The position numbers and the translations under genes were made by a program. A stretch of 64,000 nucleotides of DNA from Haloarchaeobius sp. HME9146 (GTDB lineage: Archaea > Halobacteriota > Halobacteria > Halobacteriales > Natrialbaceae): positions 3,100,001-3,164,000 of the forward strand of contig NZ_JAODVR010000001.1 in the NCBI RefSeq assembly GCF_025399835.1. Direction: 5' to 3'. Of this stretch, positions 17,627 through 26,445 are shown piece after piece; positions within the stretch are counted from its first letter, which is position 1, and each line of letters starts with the position of its first letter. The notes beneath the pieces were generated by a model. That model was not told the origin of the DNA and ran no database searches. It was given only the letters and a program-made list of their open reading frames with translations.

Positions 17627-19216
17627 ATGGCAGATGATGACACCCCACAATTCGGGCGGCGACAGTTCGTCAAAGCAACCGGTGCAGTCGCAGGCGCTGC
17701 CGCACTCGGCGGCGTGGTGAGTGCAACTCCCGGACGCAAACCGGGTCCGAAAGAGGACGAGGTCCTCGTCGGCGTCTCGGCAGGCGTCGACCGGCGTGCC
17801 ACCGTCGAACAGGCGGTCCCCGGCAACGCCGAGATCGTCCACGAGAACGACACACTCAGCTACGTCGCGGTGAAGTTCCCGAGTACGGCCAGTGACGCGG
17901 CTCGTGAGAACTTCATCGAGGCGGTCACGAAGAAAGACGGCGTGAAGTACGCCGAACCGAACACGACCCACACGACGATGCTGTCGCCGAACGACCCGCA
18001 GTTCGGCGACCAGTACGCCCCCCAGCAGGTCAAGTCCGACCAGGCGTGGGACACCACGCTCGGTGATTCCTCGGTCACCATCGCGGTGATAGACACGGGC
18101 GCACAGTACGACCACCCAGACCTCGCGGGCAACTACAAGTCCAACCCCGGCAGGGACTTCGCCGACGGCGACTCCGACCCGTACCCGGACGTCCCCTCCG
18201 ACGAGTACCACGGCACCCACGTCTCCGGCTGTGCCGCAGCCGTCGTCGACAACGGCACCGGCGTCGCCGGGCAGGGCAACTCCTCGCTCATCAACGGCCG
18301 CTCGCTCGACGAGAGCGGGAGCGGTTCCACCAGCGACATCGCGGACGCGGTCCAGTGGGCAGCCGACCAGGGCGCAGACGTCATCAACATGTCCCTCGGT
18401 GGCGGCGGCTACACGAGCACGATGAAGAACGCGGTGAGCTACGCCCAGAACAACGGCTCGCTCATCATCGCCGCCGCAGGAAACGACGGCTCCAGCTCGG
18501 TGTCGTACCCGGCGGCCTACAGCGAATGTATGGCCATCTCGGCGGTCGACTCCAACGAGAACCTCGCCAGCTTCAGCCAGTACGGGGACAGCGTCGAACT
18601 GTGCGCCCCCGGCGTGGACGTCCTCTCGACGACCACCGAGGCCCGCGGCAGCTACGAGAGGCTCTCGGGCACCTCGATGGCGACGCCGGTCACCTCCGGT
18701 GTGGCCGGGCTCACCCTCGCGAAGTGGTCGAGCCTCGCCAACAACGAGCTCCGGAGCCACCTGAAGAACACGGCCGAGGACATCGGTCTCTCCTCGAGTC
18801 AACAGGGTAGCGGCCAGGTCGACGCCTACGCCGCAGTCACGACCGACCCGTCCGATGGCGGCGACGGCGGTGGCGGCGGCGGTGGCGGTGGTGGCGACTC
18901 GACCACCGCGACCGTCAGCGACTCCCTCGCGGGCTACTGGGACTACGACGACTGGTCCTACGCGTGGGAGTACAGCGACCCGAGCCAGGTCGTCGTCGAA
19001 CTCGACGGGCCGGCCGACGCCGACTTCGACCTCTACATCAACACGGGGACGACGACGAACGCCAGTCCCTCGAACTACGACTACGCCTCCTACAGCACCG
19101 ACAGCCAGGAGTCCATCACCATCGACGCGCCCGACGACTCGACCGACATGCAGATCGACGTGGACTCCTACTCCGGCTCCGGCAGCTACGACCTGACCAT
19201 CACGGAGTACCAGTAA
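17627..19216 (+). CDS. Halolysin 3: Tat-exported subtilase (S8) with PPC domain, no PKD
   Basis: 529 residues from ATG 17627. The Tat signal is GRRQFVKATG (residues 10-19), followed by a propeptide. The S8 domain has Asp156 in the canonical DTG, His195 (EYHGTHVSG), oxyanion Asn286 (AAGND) and Ser350 (GTSMATP). A long Gly-rich linker (about residues 413-425) leads straight to a PPC-type beta domain (430-529, ADFDLYI); the PKD module of the other two copies is absent. It is more diverged than halolysins 1 and 2, so an older paralog. The product is a secreted salt-adapted endopeptidase. Confidence 0.96.
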   Translation: MADDDTPQFGRRQFVKATGAVAGAAALGGVVSATPGRKPGPKEDEVLVGVSAGVDRRATVEQAVPGNAEIVHENDTLSYVAVKFPSTASDAARENFIEAVTKKDGVKYAEPNTTHTTMLSPNDPQFGDQYAPQQVKSDQAWDTTLGDSSVTIAVIDTGAQYDHPDLAGNYKSNPGRDFADGDSDPYPDVPSDEYHGTHVSGCAAAVVDNGTGVAGQGNSSLINGRSLDESGSGSTSDIADAVQWAADQGADVINMSLGGGGYTSTMKNAVSYAQNNGSLIIAAAGNDGSSSVSYPAAYSECMAISAVDSNENLASFSQYGDSVELCAPGVDVLSTTTEARGSYERLSGTSMATPVTSGVAGLTLAKWSSLANNELRSHLKNTAEDIGLSSSQQGSGQVDAYAAVTTDPSDGGDGGGGGGGGGGDSTTATVSDSLAGYWDYDDWSYAWEYSDPSQVVVELDGPADADFDLYINTGTTTNASPSNYDYASYSTDSQESITIDAPDDSTDMQIDVDSYSGSGSYDLTITEYQ

Positions 19217-19413
19217 GACAGGACACACCCCACTGAGCCACACTCCCGTCGACGCTCGCCGGGTGCCCGACTCCCACTCGACCCGGCAGCGCCGACACCG
19301 CGTCGACACCACACTGTCGACACACTCCCTGCCACCATGCCAGCCTCCCACACGGGCTGGCATCGCTGACTGCTTTCTTTAACTCTTTACGTCATCACCG
19401 AGATGCCCCCCAC

Positions 19414-20064
19414 ATGAGCAAACCACACATCCTGATACTCGGTGCGCCCGGGGCAGGTAAGGGCACGCAGTCCAAGCACATCGTCGAGACGTTCGGCGTC
19501 GAGCACGTCACCACCGGCGACGCGCTCCGCGGGAACAAGGACATGGACATCAGCGACATGGACACGGAGTACGACACCCCGCGAGAGTACATGGAGCAGG
19601 GCGACCTCGTCCCCGACGAAGTCGTCAACGCCATCGTCGAGGAGGCGCTCTCCAGCGCCGACGGCTACGTCCTCGACGGCTACCCGCGTAACCTCGAACA
19701 GGCCGAGGAGCTCGCCGAGATGACCGACCTCGACGTCATCCTCCACCTCGACGTGGACCGCAGCGAACTCACCGACCGCCTCACCGGTCGCCGCGTCTGT
19801 ACGGAGTGCAAGACGAACTACCACGTCAAGTACAACCAGCCCGAGGAAGCGGGCGTCTGCGACGAGTGCGGTGGCGACCTGCACCAGCGCGACGACGACA
19901 CCGAGGAGGCCGTCGCGAACCGCCTCGACGTGTTCGAGGAGAACACCGTGCCTGTCATCGAGTTCTACGAGGGCCGCGACGAGTTCGCCGCCATCGACGG
20001 GAACCAGGCACCCGACGCCGTCTGGGCTGACGTGAAGGCCGCCATCGAAGCGCGCGCAGAGTAA
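19414..20064 (+). CDS. adk: Adenylate kinase
   Basis: 216 residues. It interconverts AMP + ATP and 2 ADP. P-loop GAPGAGKGT is at residues 10-18, the NMP-binding TTGDALR at 33-39, and [12 protein letters not shown] at 87-98. The LID carries four cysteines (129, 132, 149, 152) that bind structural zinc, as in long-form AdkA. In archaea this gene sits beside the secY/DUF106/cmk/truB genes, as here. A short AT-rich promoter (ctttctttaactctttacg) ends about 25 bases upstream, so the mRNA is probably nearly leaderless. Confidence 0.98.
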   Translation: MSKPHILILGAPGAGKGTQSKHIVETFGVEHVTTGDALRGNKDMDISDMDTEYDTPREYMEQGDLVPDEVVNAIVEEALSSADGYVLDGYPRNLEQAEELAEMTDLDVILHLDVDRSELTDRLTGRRVCTECKTNYHVKYNQPEEAGVCDECGGDLHQRDDDTEEAVANRLDVFEENTVPVIEFYEGRDEFAAIDGNQAPDAVWADVKAAIEARAE

Positions 20065-20100
20065 AAGCTTCTTACCCATCCGTTCCTAACACGTCTCCAT

Positions 20101-21009
20101 ATGGCGTGGACAGCGGACAAGGTAGCCTCCTTCATCGAGGACAACCCCGAGATGGCCGAGGCGCTCACCGTCCTCATGGACGCGAGCGACGACGGCGACA
20201 GGGCCCTCGAATGGAAGGACGTCAAGGACACGAACGGGATGGACAGCGGCCGGTGGGGTCGACTCATCCAGACCGACCTGCTCGTCGACAGCGACGACGG
20301 GTTCAAGATCGCCGACCCCGAGGCCGTCCAGACGGCCCTCGACGGGGACCTCACGGTCAGCTCCAGTAGCGTCGAACTCGACGAGACGAGCAGCGGGTCG
20401 AGCTGGCGCACCGAGGACAAGGTCGCCGGGGTCGTCGCGCTCGCGATGATGGCCGGGTACTACTACACCCCCATCCGGAACGTCGTCGGCAGCACCATCG
20501 ACGTGGTGTTCCAGCCGCTGAACAACGTACTCCCGTTCTACGCGGTCATCCTCGCGATCGCCCTGCTCACGGGGCTCTACTCGACGCTCCTGCAGGCGAA
20601 CATGGTCGACCAGAGCAAGGTCAAGGGCATCCAGAAGAAGATGCAGGACATCAACGAGCGCGAGAAGGCCGCCAAGGAGCGCGGCGACGACGACGCGCTC
20701 GACAAGATCCAGGAGGAGAAGATGGACGCGCTCGGCGACCAGGGCGAGATGATGAAGGAGAACTTCCGCCCGATGGCGTGGATCATGCTCCTCACCATCC
20801 CCGCGTTCCTCTGGATGTACTGGATGATCCGTGACGGCCACCTCGACACGGCCATCGAGGGCGGCATGGTCATGCCCATCTTCGGCGAGCACGGCTGGCA
20901 GGAGGGCGTCGGCCCGATGCCGGCGTGGATTATCTGGTACTTCCTCTGCTCGATGGGCTTCACGCAGCTCATCCGGAAGACGCTCGACCTCGACGCGACG
21001 CCGACGTAA
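20101..21009 (+). CDS. DUF106 (EMC3/TMCO1/YidC-superfamily) membrane protein, copy A
   Basis: 302 residues from ATG 20101, 36 bases after adk. The N-terminal 95 residues are soluble and acidic. The membrane part has helices near 105-122 and 143-165, a charged amphipathic coiled coil at about 170-220 (MQDINEREKAAKERGDDD), and helices near 225-245 and 270-295. This is the DUF106 architecture, an archaeal relative of Oxa1/YidC/EMC3 thought to act as a ribosome-associated membrane protein insertase. Its place between adk and cmk is the conserved archaeal order. A tandem paralog follows at once. Confidence 0.92.
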   Translation: MAWTADKVASFIEDNPEMAEALTVLMDASDDGDRALEWKDVKDTNGMDSGRWGRLIQTDLLVDSDDGFKIADPEAVQTALDGDLTVSSSSVELDETSSGSSWRTEDKVAGVVALAMMAGYYYTPIRNVVGSTIDVVFQPLNNVLPFYAVILAIALLTGLYSTLLQANMVDQSKVKGIQKKMQDINEREKAAKERGDDDALDKIQEEKMDALGDQGEMMKENFRPMAWIMLLTIPAFLWMYWMIRDGHLDTAIEGGMVMPIFGEHGWQEGVGPMPAWIIWYFLCSMGFTQLIRKTLDLDATPT

Positions 21010-21025
21010 TCGTCCGCGCTCCCTC

Positions 21026-21030
21026 TTTTT
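21026..21030 (+). terminator. T-tract between the two DUF106 copies
   Basis: Five T residues lie 17 bases after the stop of copy A and before a TATA-like tgacaagttttgtaat (21056-21071) that precedes copy B. This suggests the second copy has its own promoter. Confidence 0.4.
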
Positions 21031-21096
21031 CGCCTTTGTTTCGGCCCTGTCGAGAGTGACAAGTTTTGTAATGGGCGGTTTCAAAACTGTCGCCAG

Positions 21097-21996
21097 ATGA
21101 CCACTACAGTCGGAACGACCATCAGGGAGAATCCCGGCCTGGCTGCCGCCCTCGAGGCCATCATGGACGAAAGCGACGATGGCGAGGAGACGGTCGAGTG
21201 GAAAGACATCAAGGACAGGGACGCGATAGACAGCGGGCAGTGGGGTCGACTCATCCAGACCGACGCGCTGGTCGAACGGGAGAACGGGTTCGCAATTGCC
21301 GACCCAGATGCAGTTGCCGAGGCACTCGAATCGGACGCCACGGCTGGCTCCAGTAGCGCCGACCTCGACGAAAGCAGCGGGTCAAGCTGGCGAACCGCCG
21401 ACAAGGTCGCTGGGCTGGTCTCACTGACGCTGATGACGGGGTACTACTTCTCTCCGATTCGGACCGTCGTCGGAGGGGCGGTCGACGTGGTGTTCCAGCC
21501 CCTCAACGACGTGCTCCCGTTCTACGCGGTCATCCTCTCACTCGCACTCGTCACTGGTCTCTTCACGTCCCTGCTACAGGCGAAGATGGTCGACCAGAGC
21601 AAGGTCAAGGGCATCCAGCAGAAGATGCAGGACATCAACGAGCGCGAGCAGGCCGCCAAGGAACGCGGCGACGACGACGCCCTCGAGCAGATCCAGCAGG
21701 AGAAGATGGACGCAATCGGGGACCAGGGCGAGATGATGAAGGAGAACTTCCGCCCGATGGCCTGGATCATGCTCCTCACCATCCCCGCGTTCCTCTGGAT
21801 GTACTGGATGATTCGCGACGGCCATCTCGACACCGCCGTCGAGGGCGGAATGATCCTTCCCTTCGTCGGTGAAACCGGCTGGCGAGAGGGTGTCGCCGGG
21901 CCGATGCCGGCGTGGATCGTCTGGTACTTCCTCTGCTCGATGGGGTTCAGCCAGCTCATCCGGAAGCCACTCGACCTCAACGCGACCCCGACGTAA
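21097..21996 (+). CDS. DUF106 (EMC3/YidC-superfamily) membrane protein, copy B
   Basis: 299 residues. It aligns end to end with copy A. The membrane and coiled-coil core, including VDQSKVKGIQ and MMKENFRPMAWIMLLTIP, is almost identical, while the N-terminal 95 residues and the loop before the last helix differ. The likely role is again co-translational membrane insertion. Codon usage is similar but with more A/T third positions than copy A, which fits an independently evolving paralog. It sits where a single DUF106 gene is normally followed by cmk. Full length and intact. Confidence 0.9.
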   Translation: MTTTVGTTIRENPGLAAALEAIMDESDDGEETVEWKDIKDRDAIDSGQWGRLIQTDALVERENGFAIADPDAVAEALESDATAGSSSADLDESSGSSWRTADKVAGLVSLTLMTGYYFSPIRTVVGGAVDVVFQPLNDVLPFYAVILSLALVTGLFTSLLQAKMVDQSKVKGIQQKMQDINEREQAAKERGDDDALEQIQQEKMDAIGDQGEMMKENFRPMAWIMLLTIPAFLWMYWMIRDGHLDTAVEGGMILPFVGETGWREGVAGPMPAWIVWYFLCSMGFSQLIRKPLDLNATPT

Positions 21997-22092
21997 CTCG
22001 TCACTCCGCGTCTCGAACCGCCACACCCAGCCGTGACACGCCCCCGCGTGCCCGGCTGAAGTCACAATCTCTTTTACAGGCACGCTCCGAGG

Positions 22093-22674
22093 ATGGATAT
22101 GTTACTGACCGTCTCCGGACCGCCGGGAACAGGCAAGAGCACCACGGCTGCCGGGCTGGCCGAGGCCTTCGACCTGGAACACATCTCCGGCGGCGACATC
22201 TTCCGCGAACTCGCCGCCGAGCGGGACATGACGCCCCTGGAGTTCAACAAGCTCGCCGAGGAGGACGAGCAGATAGACATCGACCTCGACCGACGACTGC
22301 GAGAGATCGCCCACGAGCGCGACGGCGTCGTCCTCGAATCCCGCCTCGCGGGCTGGCTCGCCGGCGACACCGCGGACTTCCGCTTCTGGCTCGACGCCCC
22401 GCTCTCGGTCCGCGGCGAGCGCATCGCCGACCGCGAGGAGAAGTCGCCCGAGACCGCCGCCGAGGAGACCCAGGCCCGCGAGGCCAGCGAGGCCAAGCGC
22501 TACCAGGAGTACTACGGCATCGACATCGGCGACCGTTCTATCTACGACGTCTGTCTCAACACCGCCCGCTGGGACGCCGACACCGTCGTCGACATCCTCG
22601 TCGGAGCCGTCGACGCCCACGACGGTGACACCGACGAAGGCAAGAGCGCGGTCGAGTTCGACTACGAGTTCTAA
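22093..22674 (+). CDS. cmk: Cytidylate kinase (archaeal type)
   Basis: 193 residues; the Met two codons in (22099) is an equally good start. It phosphorylates CMP and dCMP. P-loop GPPGTGKST is at residues 9-17, followed by [17 protein letters not shown], the NMP-binding region of the short archaeal Cmk, and [10 protein letters not shown]. The [17 protein letters not shown] stretch is the typical C-terminal LID/arginine region. It ends 2 bases before truB starts, so the two are co-transcribed and probably translationally coupled. Confidence 0.96.
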   Translation: MDMLLTVSGPPGTGKSTTAAGLAEAFDLEHISGGDIFRELAAERDMTPLEFNKLAEEDEQIDIDLDRRLREIAHERDGVVLESRLAGWLAGDTADFRFWLDAPLSVRGERIADREEKSPETAAEETQAREASEAKRYQEYYGIDIGDRSIYDVCLNTARWDADTVVDILVGAVDAHDGDTDEGKSAVEFDYEF

Positions 22675-22676
22675 GC

Positions 22677-23552
22677 ATGAGTCTTCGCGCACCGCCCGAC
22701 GACCGTTCGCCCGAGGAACTGCTCGAATTCGGCGTCGTCAACCTCGACAAACCGCCGGGACCCTCCGCACACCAGGTCGCCGCGTGGGTCCGTGACGAGG
22801 CCGGCGTCGAGCAGGCCGCCCACTCCGGCACGCTCGACCCGAAGGTGACGGGCTGCCTGCCGATGCTGCTCGGCGACGCCACCCGCATGGCACAGGTGTT
22901 CCTCGAAGGCTCGAAGGAGTACGTCAGTGTACTCGAACTCCACGGGACCGCCCCCGGGGACTTCGAGGCCACTGTCGCCGAGTTCGAGGCACCCATCTAC
23001 CAGAAGCCGCCGCGCAAGAGCGCGGTCTCGCGTCGCCTGCGCGTGCGCGAGGTGTACGACCTCGACGTGCTCGAGATCGAGGACCGCAAGGCACTCCTCC
23101 GCATCGAGTGCGAGTCCGGCACCTACATCCGCAAGCTCTGCCACGACATCGGGCTCGCCGCGGGCACCGGCGGCCACATGGGCCACCTCCGGCGCACCGC
23201 GACCGACCCCTTCGACGACTCGACGCTCGTGACGCTGGAAGACCTCTGGGACGCCCTCGCGTTCTACCGCGAGGAGGACGACGAGTCCTGGCTCCGCGAC
23301 GTGGTCCAGCCCGCCGAGCGGGCACTGGAACACCTCCCACACGTGACCATCGCACCGAACGCTGCCGAGCAGGTCGCGAACGGCGCACCGGTGTACGCCC
23401 CGGGCGTCATCGACGTGGACGACGATGCCGAGTCCGGTGACCTCGTTGCCTGCTTCGCCCCGCAGGGAACCGCGGTGTGTCTCGGACGGTTCGTGGGCGA
23501 GAAAGGAGCAGACTCCGGCGTCGTCGTCGAGCTGGAGCGCGTCCTCGTCTGA
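22677..23552 (+). CDS. truB: tRNA pseudouridine synthase / Cbf5 (TruB family)
   Basis: 291 residues. The catalytic Asp54 lies in HSGTLDPKVTG, preceded by NLDKPPGPSAHQV. The Tyr-containing QKPPRKSAV and IRKLCHDIG motifs of TruB/Cbf5 follow, and a C-terminal PUA domain spans about residues 205-285. In archaea Cbf5 works with H/ACA guide RNAs and Nop10/Gar1/L7Ae on rRNA, and alone or guided at tRNA U55. It is shorter than eukaryal dyskerin, as usual. It is translationally coupled to cmk. tRNA-Pro follows 70 bases downstream on the same strand. Confidence 0.97.
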   Translation: MSLRAPPDDRSPEELLEFGVVNLDKPPGPSAHQVAAWVRDEAGVEQAAHSGTLDPKVTGCLPMLLGDATRMAQVFLEGSKEYVSVLELHGTAPGDFEATVAEFEAPIYQKPPRKSAVSRRLRVREVYDLDVLEIEDRKALLRIECESGTYIRKLCHDIGLAAGTGGHMGHLRRTATDPFDDSTLVTLEDLWDALAFYREEDDESWLRDVVQPAERALEHLPHVTIAPNAAEQVANGAPVYAPGVIDVDDDAESGDLVACFAPQGTAVCLGRFVGEKGADSGVVVELERVLV

Positions 23553-23622
23553 GTGGCTGTACCTCTCACGGTGCCAACGAAACGACACCCTTAAACGGCA
23601 GACGGGCATCGGTCAAAGTACA

Positions 23623-23693
23623 GGGACCGTGGGGTAGTGGTATCCTCTGCGGATGGGGTCCGTAGGACCCGAGTTCAATTCTCGGCGGTCCCA
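23623..23693 (+). tRNA. tRNA-Pro (anticodon GGG)
   Basis: A 71-base cloverleaf. Acceptor gggaccg (23623-23629) pairs with cggtccc (23686-23692), with discriminator A at 23693. D-arm gggt/agtggta/tcct. Anticodon stem tgcgg/ccgta with loop atggggt, anticodon GGG at 23655-23657. T-arm ccgag/ttcaatt/ctcgg. The D stem contains a U-U pair at 13-22. CCA is not encoded. A TATA-like ccttaaacgg (23588-23597) lies about 30 bases upstream. There is no intron. Confidence 0.95.
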
Positions 23694-23881
23694 TTTTCTG
23701 CAACGAAACGGAGCGATAGCGGAGTGTAGTGGAAGAAAATGGGAGCAGGTTGCGAGCGTAGCGAGCAACCGTGGTCCCACTTTCGACCCTTGTGAAAAGA
23801 TGGACCAGGTCGCGAGCAACCGTGGTCCCATTCTCGAGCTTCGTGAGGAAGCCCTGCCCGGAGTGAGCAGTCGTGGTCCCT
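23687..23881 (+). repeat. Imperfect 51-bp repeats echoing the tRNA-Pro 3' end
   Basis: The tRNA 3' terminus ggtccca (23687-23693) recurs as gtggtccca(c/t)t at 23773-23779 and 23824-23830 and as ggtccct at 23875-23881. Spacings are 86, 51 and 51 bases. The flanks gcgagcaaccgtggtccca and ttctcgag are also shared. They look like serial copies of a tRNA 3'-end segment, as left by repeated integration, or a local repeat expansion. Confidence 0.65.
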
Positions 23882-24537
23882 CTCCCAGCACGAACGATCA
23901 CGACCAGCACGGCAGTTGGCTCGGTAACGGTCGTGCCGGAAGAATTGCGACCGTGTCTTCACAGCTGGCAGTCAGTAACGAGTGACTCGACCACGACCAC
24001 CTCGTGACTGCAGCGAAGATCTCGGGTCGTCACCCTCGGCCTGCGGCATGTGCCTGTGGTTGTCACTGTTGGTGATGTCTTTCAATTGCAACTCCATACA
24101 GGCCATACGACACGTTCCTTTCCGGCATTCTCTGTCAGATTTCAACGTCAGACAGGGTCGGCACGAAAGCGCGCGTGAGAGAATTGCCGGGACCGCACTC
24201 GAACTTATAAATAAGGTTGTCGGCCAACACCGGGTAGTTCTCTGGAAGTTACCTTTCACAGACGCTGGAGAAATCAGCTTTGATAATCATTCGGTTTCTG
24301 GGGATATGAACTATCTTAGTCGGTTTCAATGGGGCCTTGACGGGTTACAACCCACTGCTGAAGGCGGTTCCTAACTACCCATTAAGATAAGAAATATTTC
24401 ATATTGAGATAGGTTTATCCCATCCCAATGACCTTCCATCCGATAACACCTGACGGCACCGGCGGGCTACCCACCTGCCGCGTTCCCCTGGCAGGCGCTC
24501 GCCGGCTGTCGCACGGTGTGGGATACAACACGCAAAC
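23694..24537. other. Gene-free region between tRNA-Pro and the pilin genes
   Basis: About 840 bases with no convincing gene. It begins with the 51-bp repeats. It has lower GC than the surroundings. It contains a good TATA-like cttataaataagg near 24205 with no clear ORF behind it, and ends in an AT-rich stretch (24380-24420) that is probably the pilin promoter. An open frame at 23982-24374 encodes a protein with no haloarchaeal composition or motif and is not called. The tRNA boundary and low GC suit a decayed insertion. Confidence 0.5.
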
Positions 24538-24945
24538 ATGGAACTGAAAAACCTCTTTACAGACGACGACGCGGTCTCGCCGGTTATCGGCGTCATCCTG
24601 ATGGTCGCCATCACGGTGATTCTGGCCGCAGTTATCGGCGCATTCGTACTGAACATCGGTGGATCGCAGGAGAAGGTGCCCCAGGCGAGCTTCTCCTATG
24701 CCAACAACAGCGGTAACATCACCATCACGCACGATGGTGGAGACGATATTGAACTCTCTCAGCTTGAGGTCACGAACGGTTCGGCCACGAACTCCAGCCT
24801 CAGTCTGTCCGGTGGTGCAACCACTTGGAGTGGTGGTATGAGCATGGACAATGCTACGTACAGCAGCGGGTCCGAGACCGTCCGTATCGTCTGGAATAGC
24901 CCGAGCGGTGGGAGCAGCAACGTGATCAGCGAGCACCAGTTCTAA
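24538..24945 (+). CDS. Archaeal type IV pilin 1
   Basis: 135 residues. A class III prepilin signal ([12 protein letters not shown]) is followed by the invariant hydrophobic domain [20 protein letters not shown] of the archaeal PilA-type N-terminal family. The prepilin peptidase PibD would remove the charged leader. The remainder is a small Ser/Asn/Thr-rich beta domain with several N-x-S/T sequons, ending near [15 protein letters not shown]. It is expected to assemble into adhesive pili on the cell surface. A second pilin starts 2 bases after its stop. Confidence 0.95.
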   Translation: MELKNLFTDDDAVSPVIGVILMVAITVILAAVIGAFVLNIGGSQEKVPQASFSYANNSGNITITHDGGDDIELSQLEVTNGSATNSSLSLSGGATTWSGGMSMDNATYSSGSETVRIVWNSPSGGSSNVISEHQF

Positions 24946-24947
24946 CA

Positions 24948-25370
24948 ATGAATCTTAAAAACCTCTTCACAGACGACGACGCAGTCTCGCCGGTCATCGG
25001 CGTGATCCTCATGGTCGCGATTACGGTCATTCTCGCGGCTGTGATCGGTGCGTTCGTTCTGAATATTGGCGGCAATCAAGAGAAAACACCCCAGGCAACG
25101 TTCTCGTGGGAAAACGGTGCAAGCTCCAACCTGAACATCACTCATGAGGGAGGTGACACTCTGGACCCGACAACGCTCTCACTTGCTGGTGCGGGCTTCA
25201 GTCAGGACTTGGACAGTGTTGGCAGTTTCTCGAGTGGTGCATCTGAGTGGACTGCTGGTGAAACGTATTCGTCGACGAACACTGGCAACTCTGGTGAAAC
25301 GGTGCGACTCGTTTGGTCCTCCCCCAGCGGTGGAAGTAGCAACGTCATTGCAGAGTACACGCTCCCGTAA
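24948..25370 (+). CDS. Archaeal type IV pilin 2
   Basis: 140 residues. The leader and hydrophobic domain are nearly identical to those of pilin 1 ([18 protein letters not shown]), and it shares the C-terminal [10 protein letters not shown] motif, but the middle of the head domain differs. It is a tandem duplicate with diverged surface. The two genes are co-transcribed (2-base gap) and could form heteropolymeric pili. No prepilin peptidase or assembly ATPase is encoded in this window. Confidence 0.95.
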   Translation: MNLKNLFTDDDAVSPVIGVILMVAITVILAAVIGAFVLNIGGNQEKTPQATFSWENGASSNLNITHEGGDTLDPTTLSLAGAGFSQDLDSVGSFSSGASEWTAGETYSSTNTGNSGETVRLVWSSPSGGSSNVIAEYTLP

Positions 25371-25382
25371 TCCAGGAGCCCA

Positions 25383-25394
25383 TTTTATTTATTT
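25383..25394 (+). terminator. T-rich terminator after the pilin pair
   Basis: ttttatttattt starts 13 bases after the pilin 2 stop. It is a typical archaeal T-rich termination region. Confidence 0.5.
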
Positions 25395-25617
25395 GCAGTG
25401 AATAGCGGCTGCTATTCTAGAGATGTTAGACACCCCGTCAATACCCTCTTAGTCTATCTAATGAACGGGTTCCGACGTCCTTGAACAGGGTGTTCAGAAA
25501 TAGAATCTCCAAAGCCGGATGCTGGACTTCCGGGAGGGTAAATAGTCACTGCGGTGGATAACCTTAGCTCCTTACCGCCACACCACTTACCACCACGCAC
25601 TCGAAACACCCCTCACA

Positions 25618-26439
25618 GTGCCCCGCGACGAACCCCACCAACTCCTCACAGACCTCGTCGCCCTCGCCTTCATCCCCCTCACACTAGCAACAATCCACTT
25701 CCTAGCCCCAACAGCCCGCCAATCACTAGCCCTCAACCACAGCAACCCGACCCTCCTCACCCTCTGGTCCTCCGCCTTCGTCCACGTCAACCTCGCACAC
25801 CTCCTCTCCAACCTCATCGGCTACTTCCTCGCGATCATCCCGACGTACCTGCTCTACCTGCACTGGAACCGCCGCAGACTCTTCTGGCACAGTCTCGCTC
25901 TCTCGCTCCTGCTAGTCCCACCGCTCGTCAACCTCGGGAGCTTCGTCTACTTCACGTCGCAGGGAGTGGCCGACGAAACGATCTCCAGGGGCTTCTCCGG
26001 TGTCGTCGGTGCCTTCGCCGGGATGGGCCTTGCCTCGGTCGTCGCCTTCGTCGCAGAGGTGTACGGCCTCCGGCGGGCGTACTGGCTGGCGCAGGCGCTC
26101 GTCCTCGCAGCGGGCGGCGTCATCCTGGTCGGGCTGGTCGGCGGGCTCGAACCGCTGCACGCTGGGCTCGTCGCGCTGGGAATCGTCCTCTCCGTGACGG
26201 GGCTCGTCCGTCAGGAACCCGAACCACTGCGGAACCTCCGCGAGCACGCCACCACCCTGCTCGTCCTCGGGTATGCGACCGCCATGTCGCTCGTCGTGGT
26301 CTATATGCTGTTCCCCTCGGAGGTCGTCACCGACGGGGGCGTGACGAACGTGGTGGCGCACGCCGTGGGCATCGTCGTCGGGAGCGTGCTGCCCGGCATG
26401 GCCCGGATGGTCACGGGCGCGGCGGTCCTCCTCGAATAG
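25618..26439 (+). CDS. Rhomboid-like intramembrane serine protease
   Basis: 273 residues from GTG 25618. There are six to seven hydrophobic helices. Rhomboid landmarks occur in order: AFVHVNLAHLLSNLIGYF (residues 53-70) in the position of the HxxxxHxxxN loop/helix, GFSG with nucleophile candidate Ser127 (residues 125-128), and VVAHAVGIVVG with His248 in the last helix, completing a Ser-His dyad. It probably cleaves membrane proteins within the bilayer. The first 200 bases use A/C-rich codons (cta, aca, cca) unlike the rest of the gene, so the 5' end may have a different history. Confidence 0.8.
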   Translation: MPRDEPHQLLTDLVALAFIPLTLATIHFLAPTARQSLALNHSNPTLLTLWSSAFVHVNLAHLLSNLIGYFLAIIPTYLLYLHWNRRRLFWHSLALSLLLVPPLVNLGSFVYFTSQGVADETISRGFSGVVGAFAGMGLASVVAFVAEVYGLRRAYWLAQALVLAAGGVILVGLVGGLEPLHAGLVALGIVLSVTGLVRQEPEPLRNLREHATTLLVLGYATAMSLVVVYMLFPSEVVTDGGVTNVVAHAVGIVVGSVLPGMARMVTGAAVLLE

Positions 26440-26445
26440 CCACCG

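Noticed and set aside
23982-24374. Possible 130-residue gene in the region after tRNA-Pro
   Set aside because: It is not acidic, has no recognisable motif and crosses a TATA-like element; it reads like decayed DNA.
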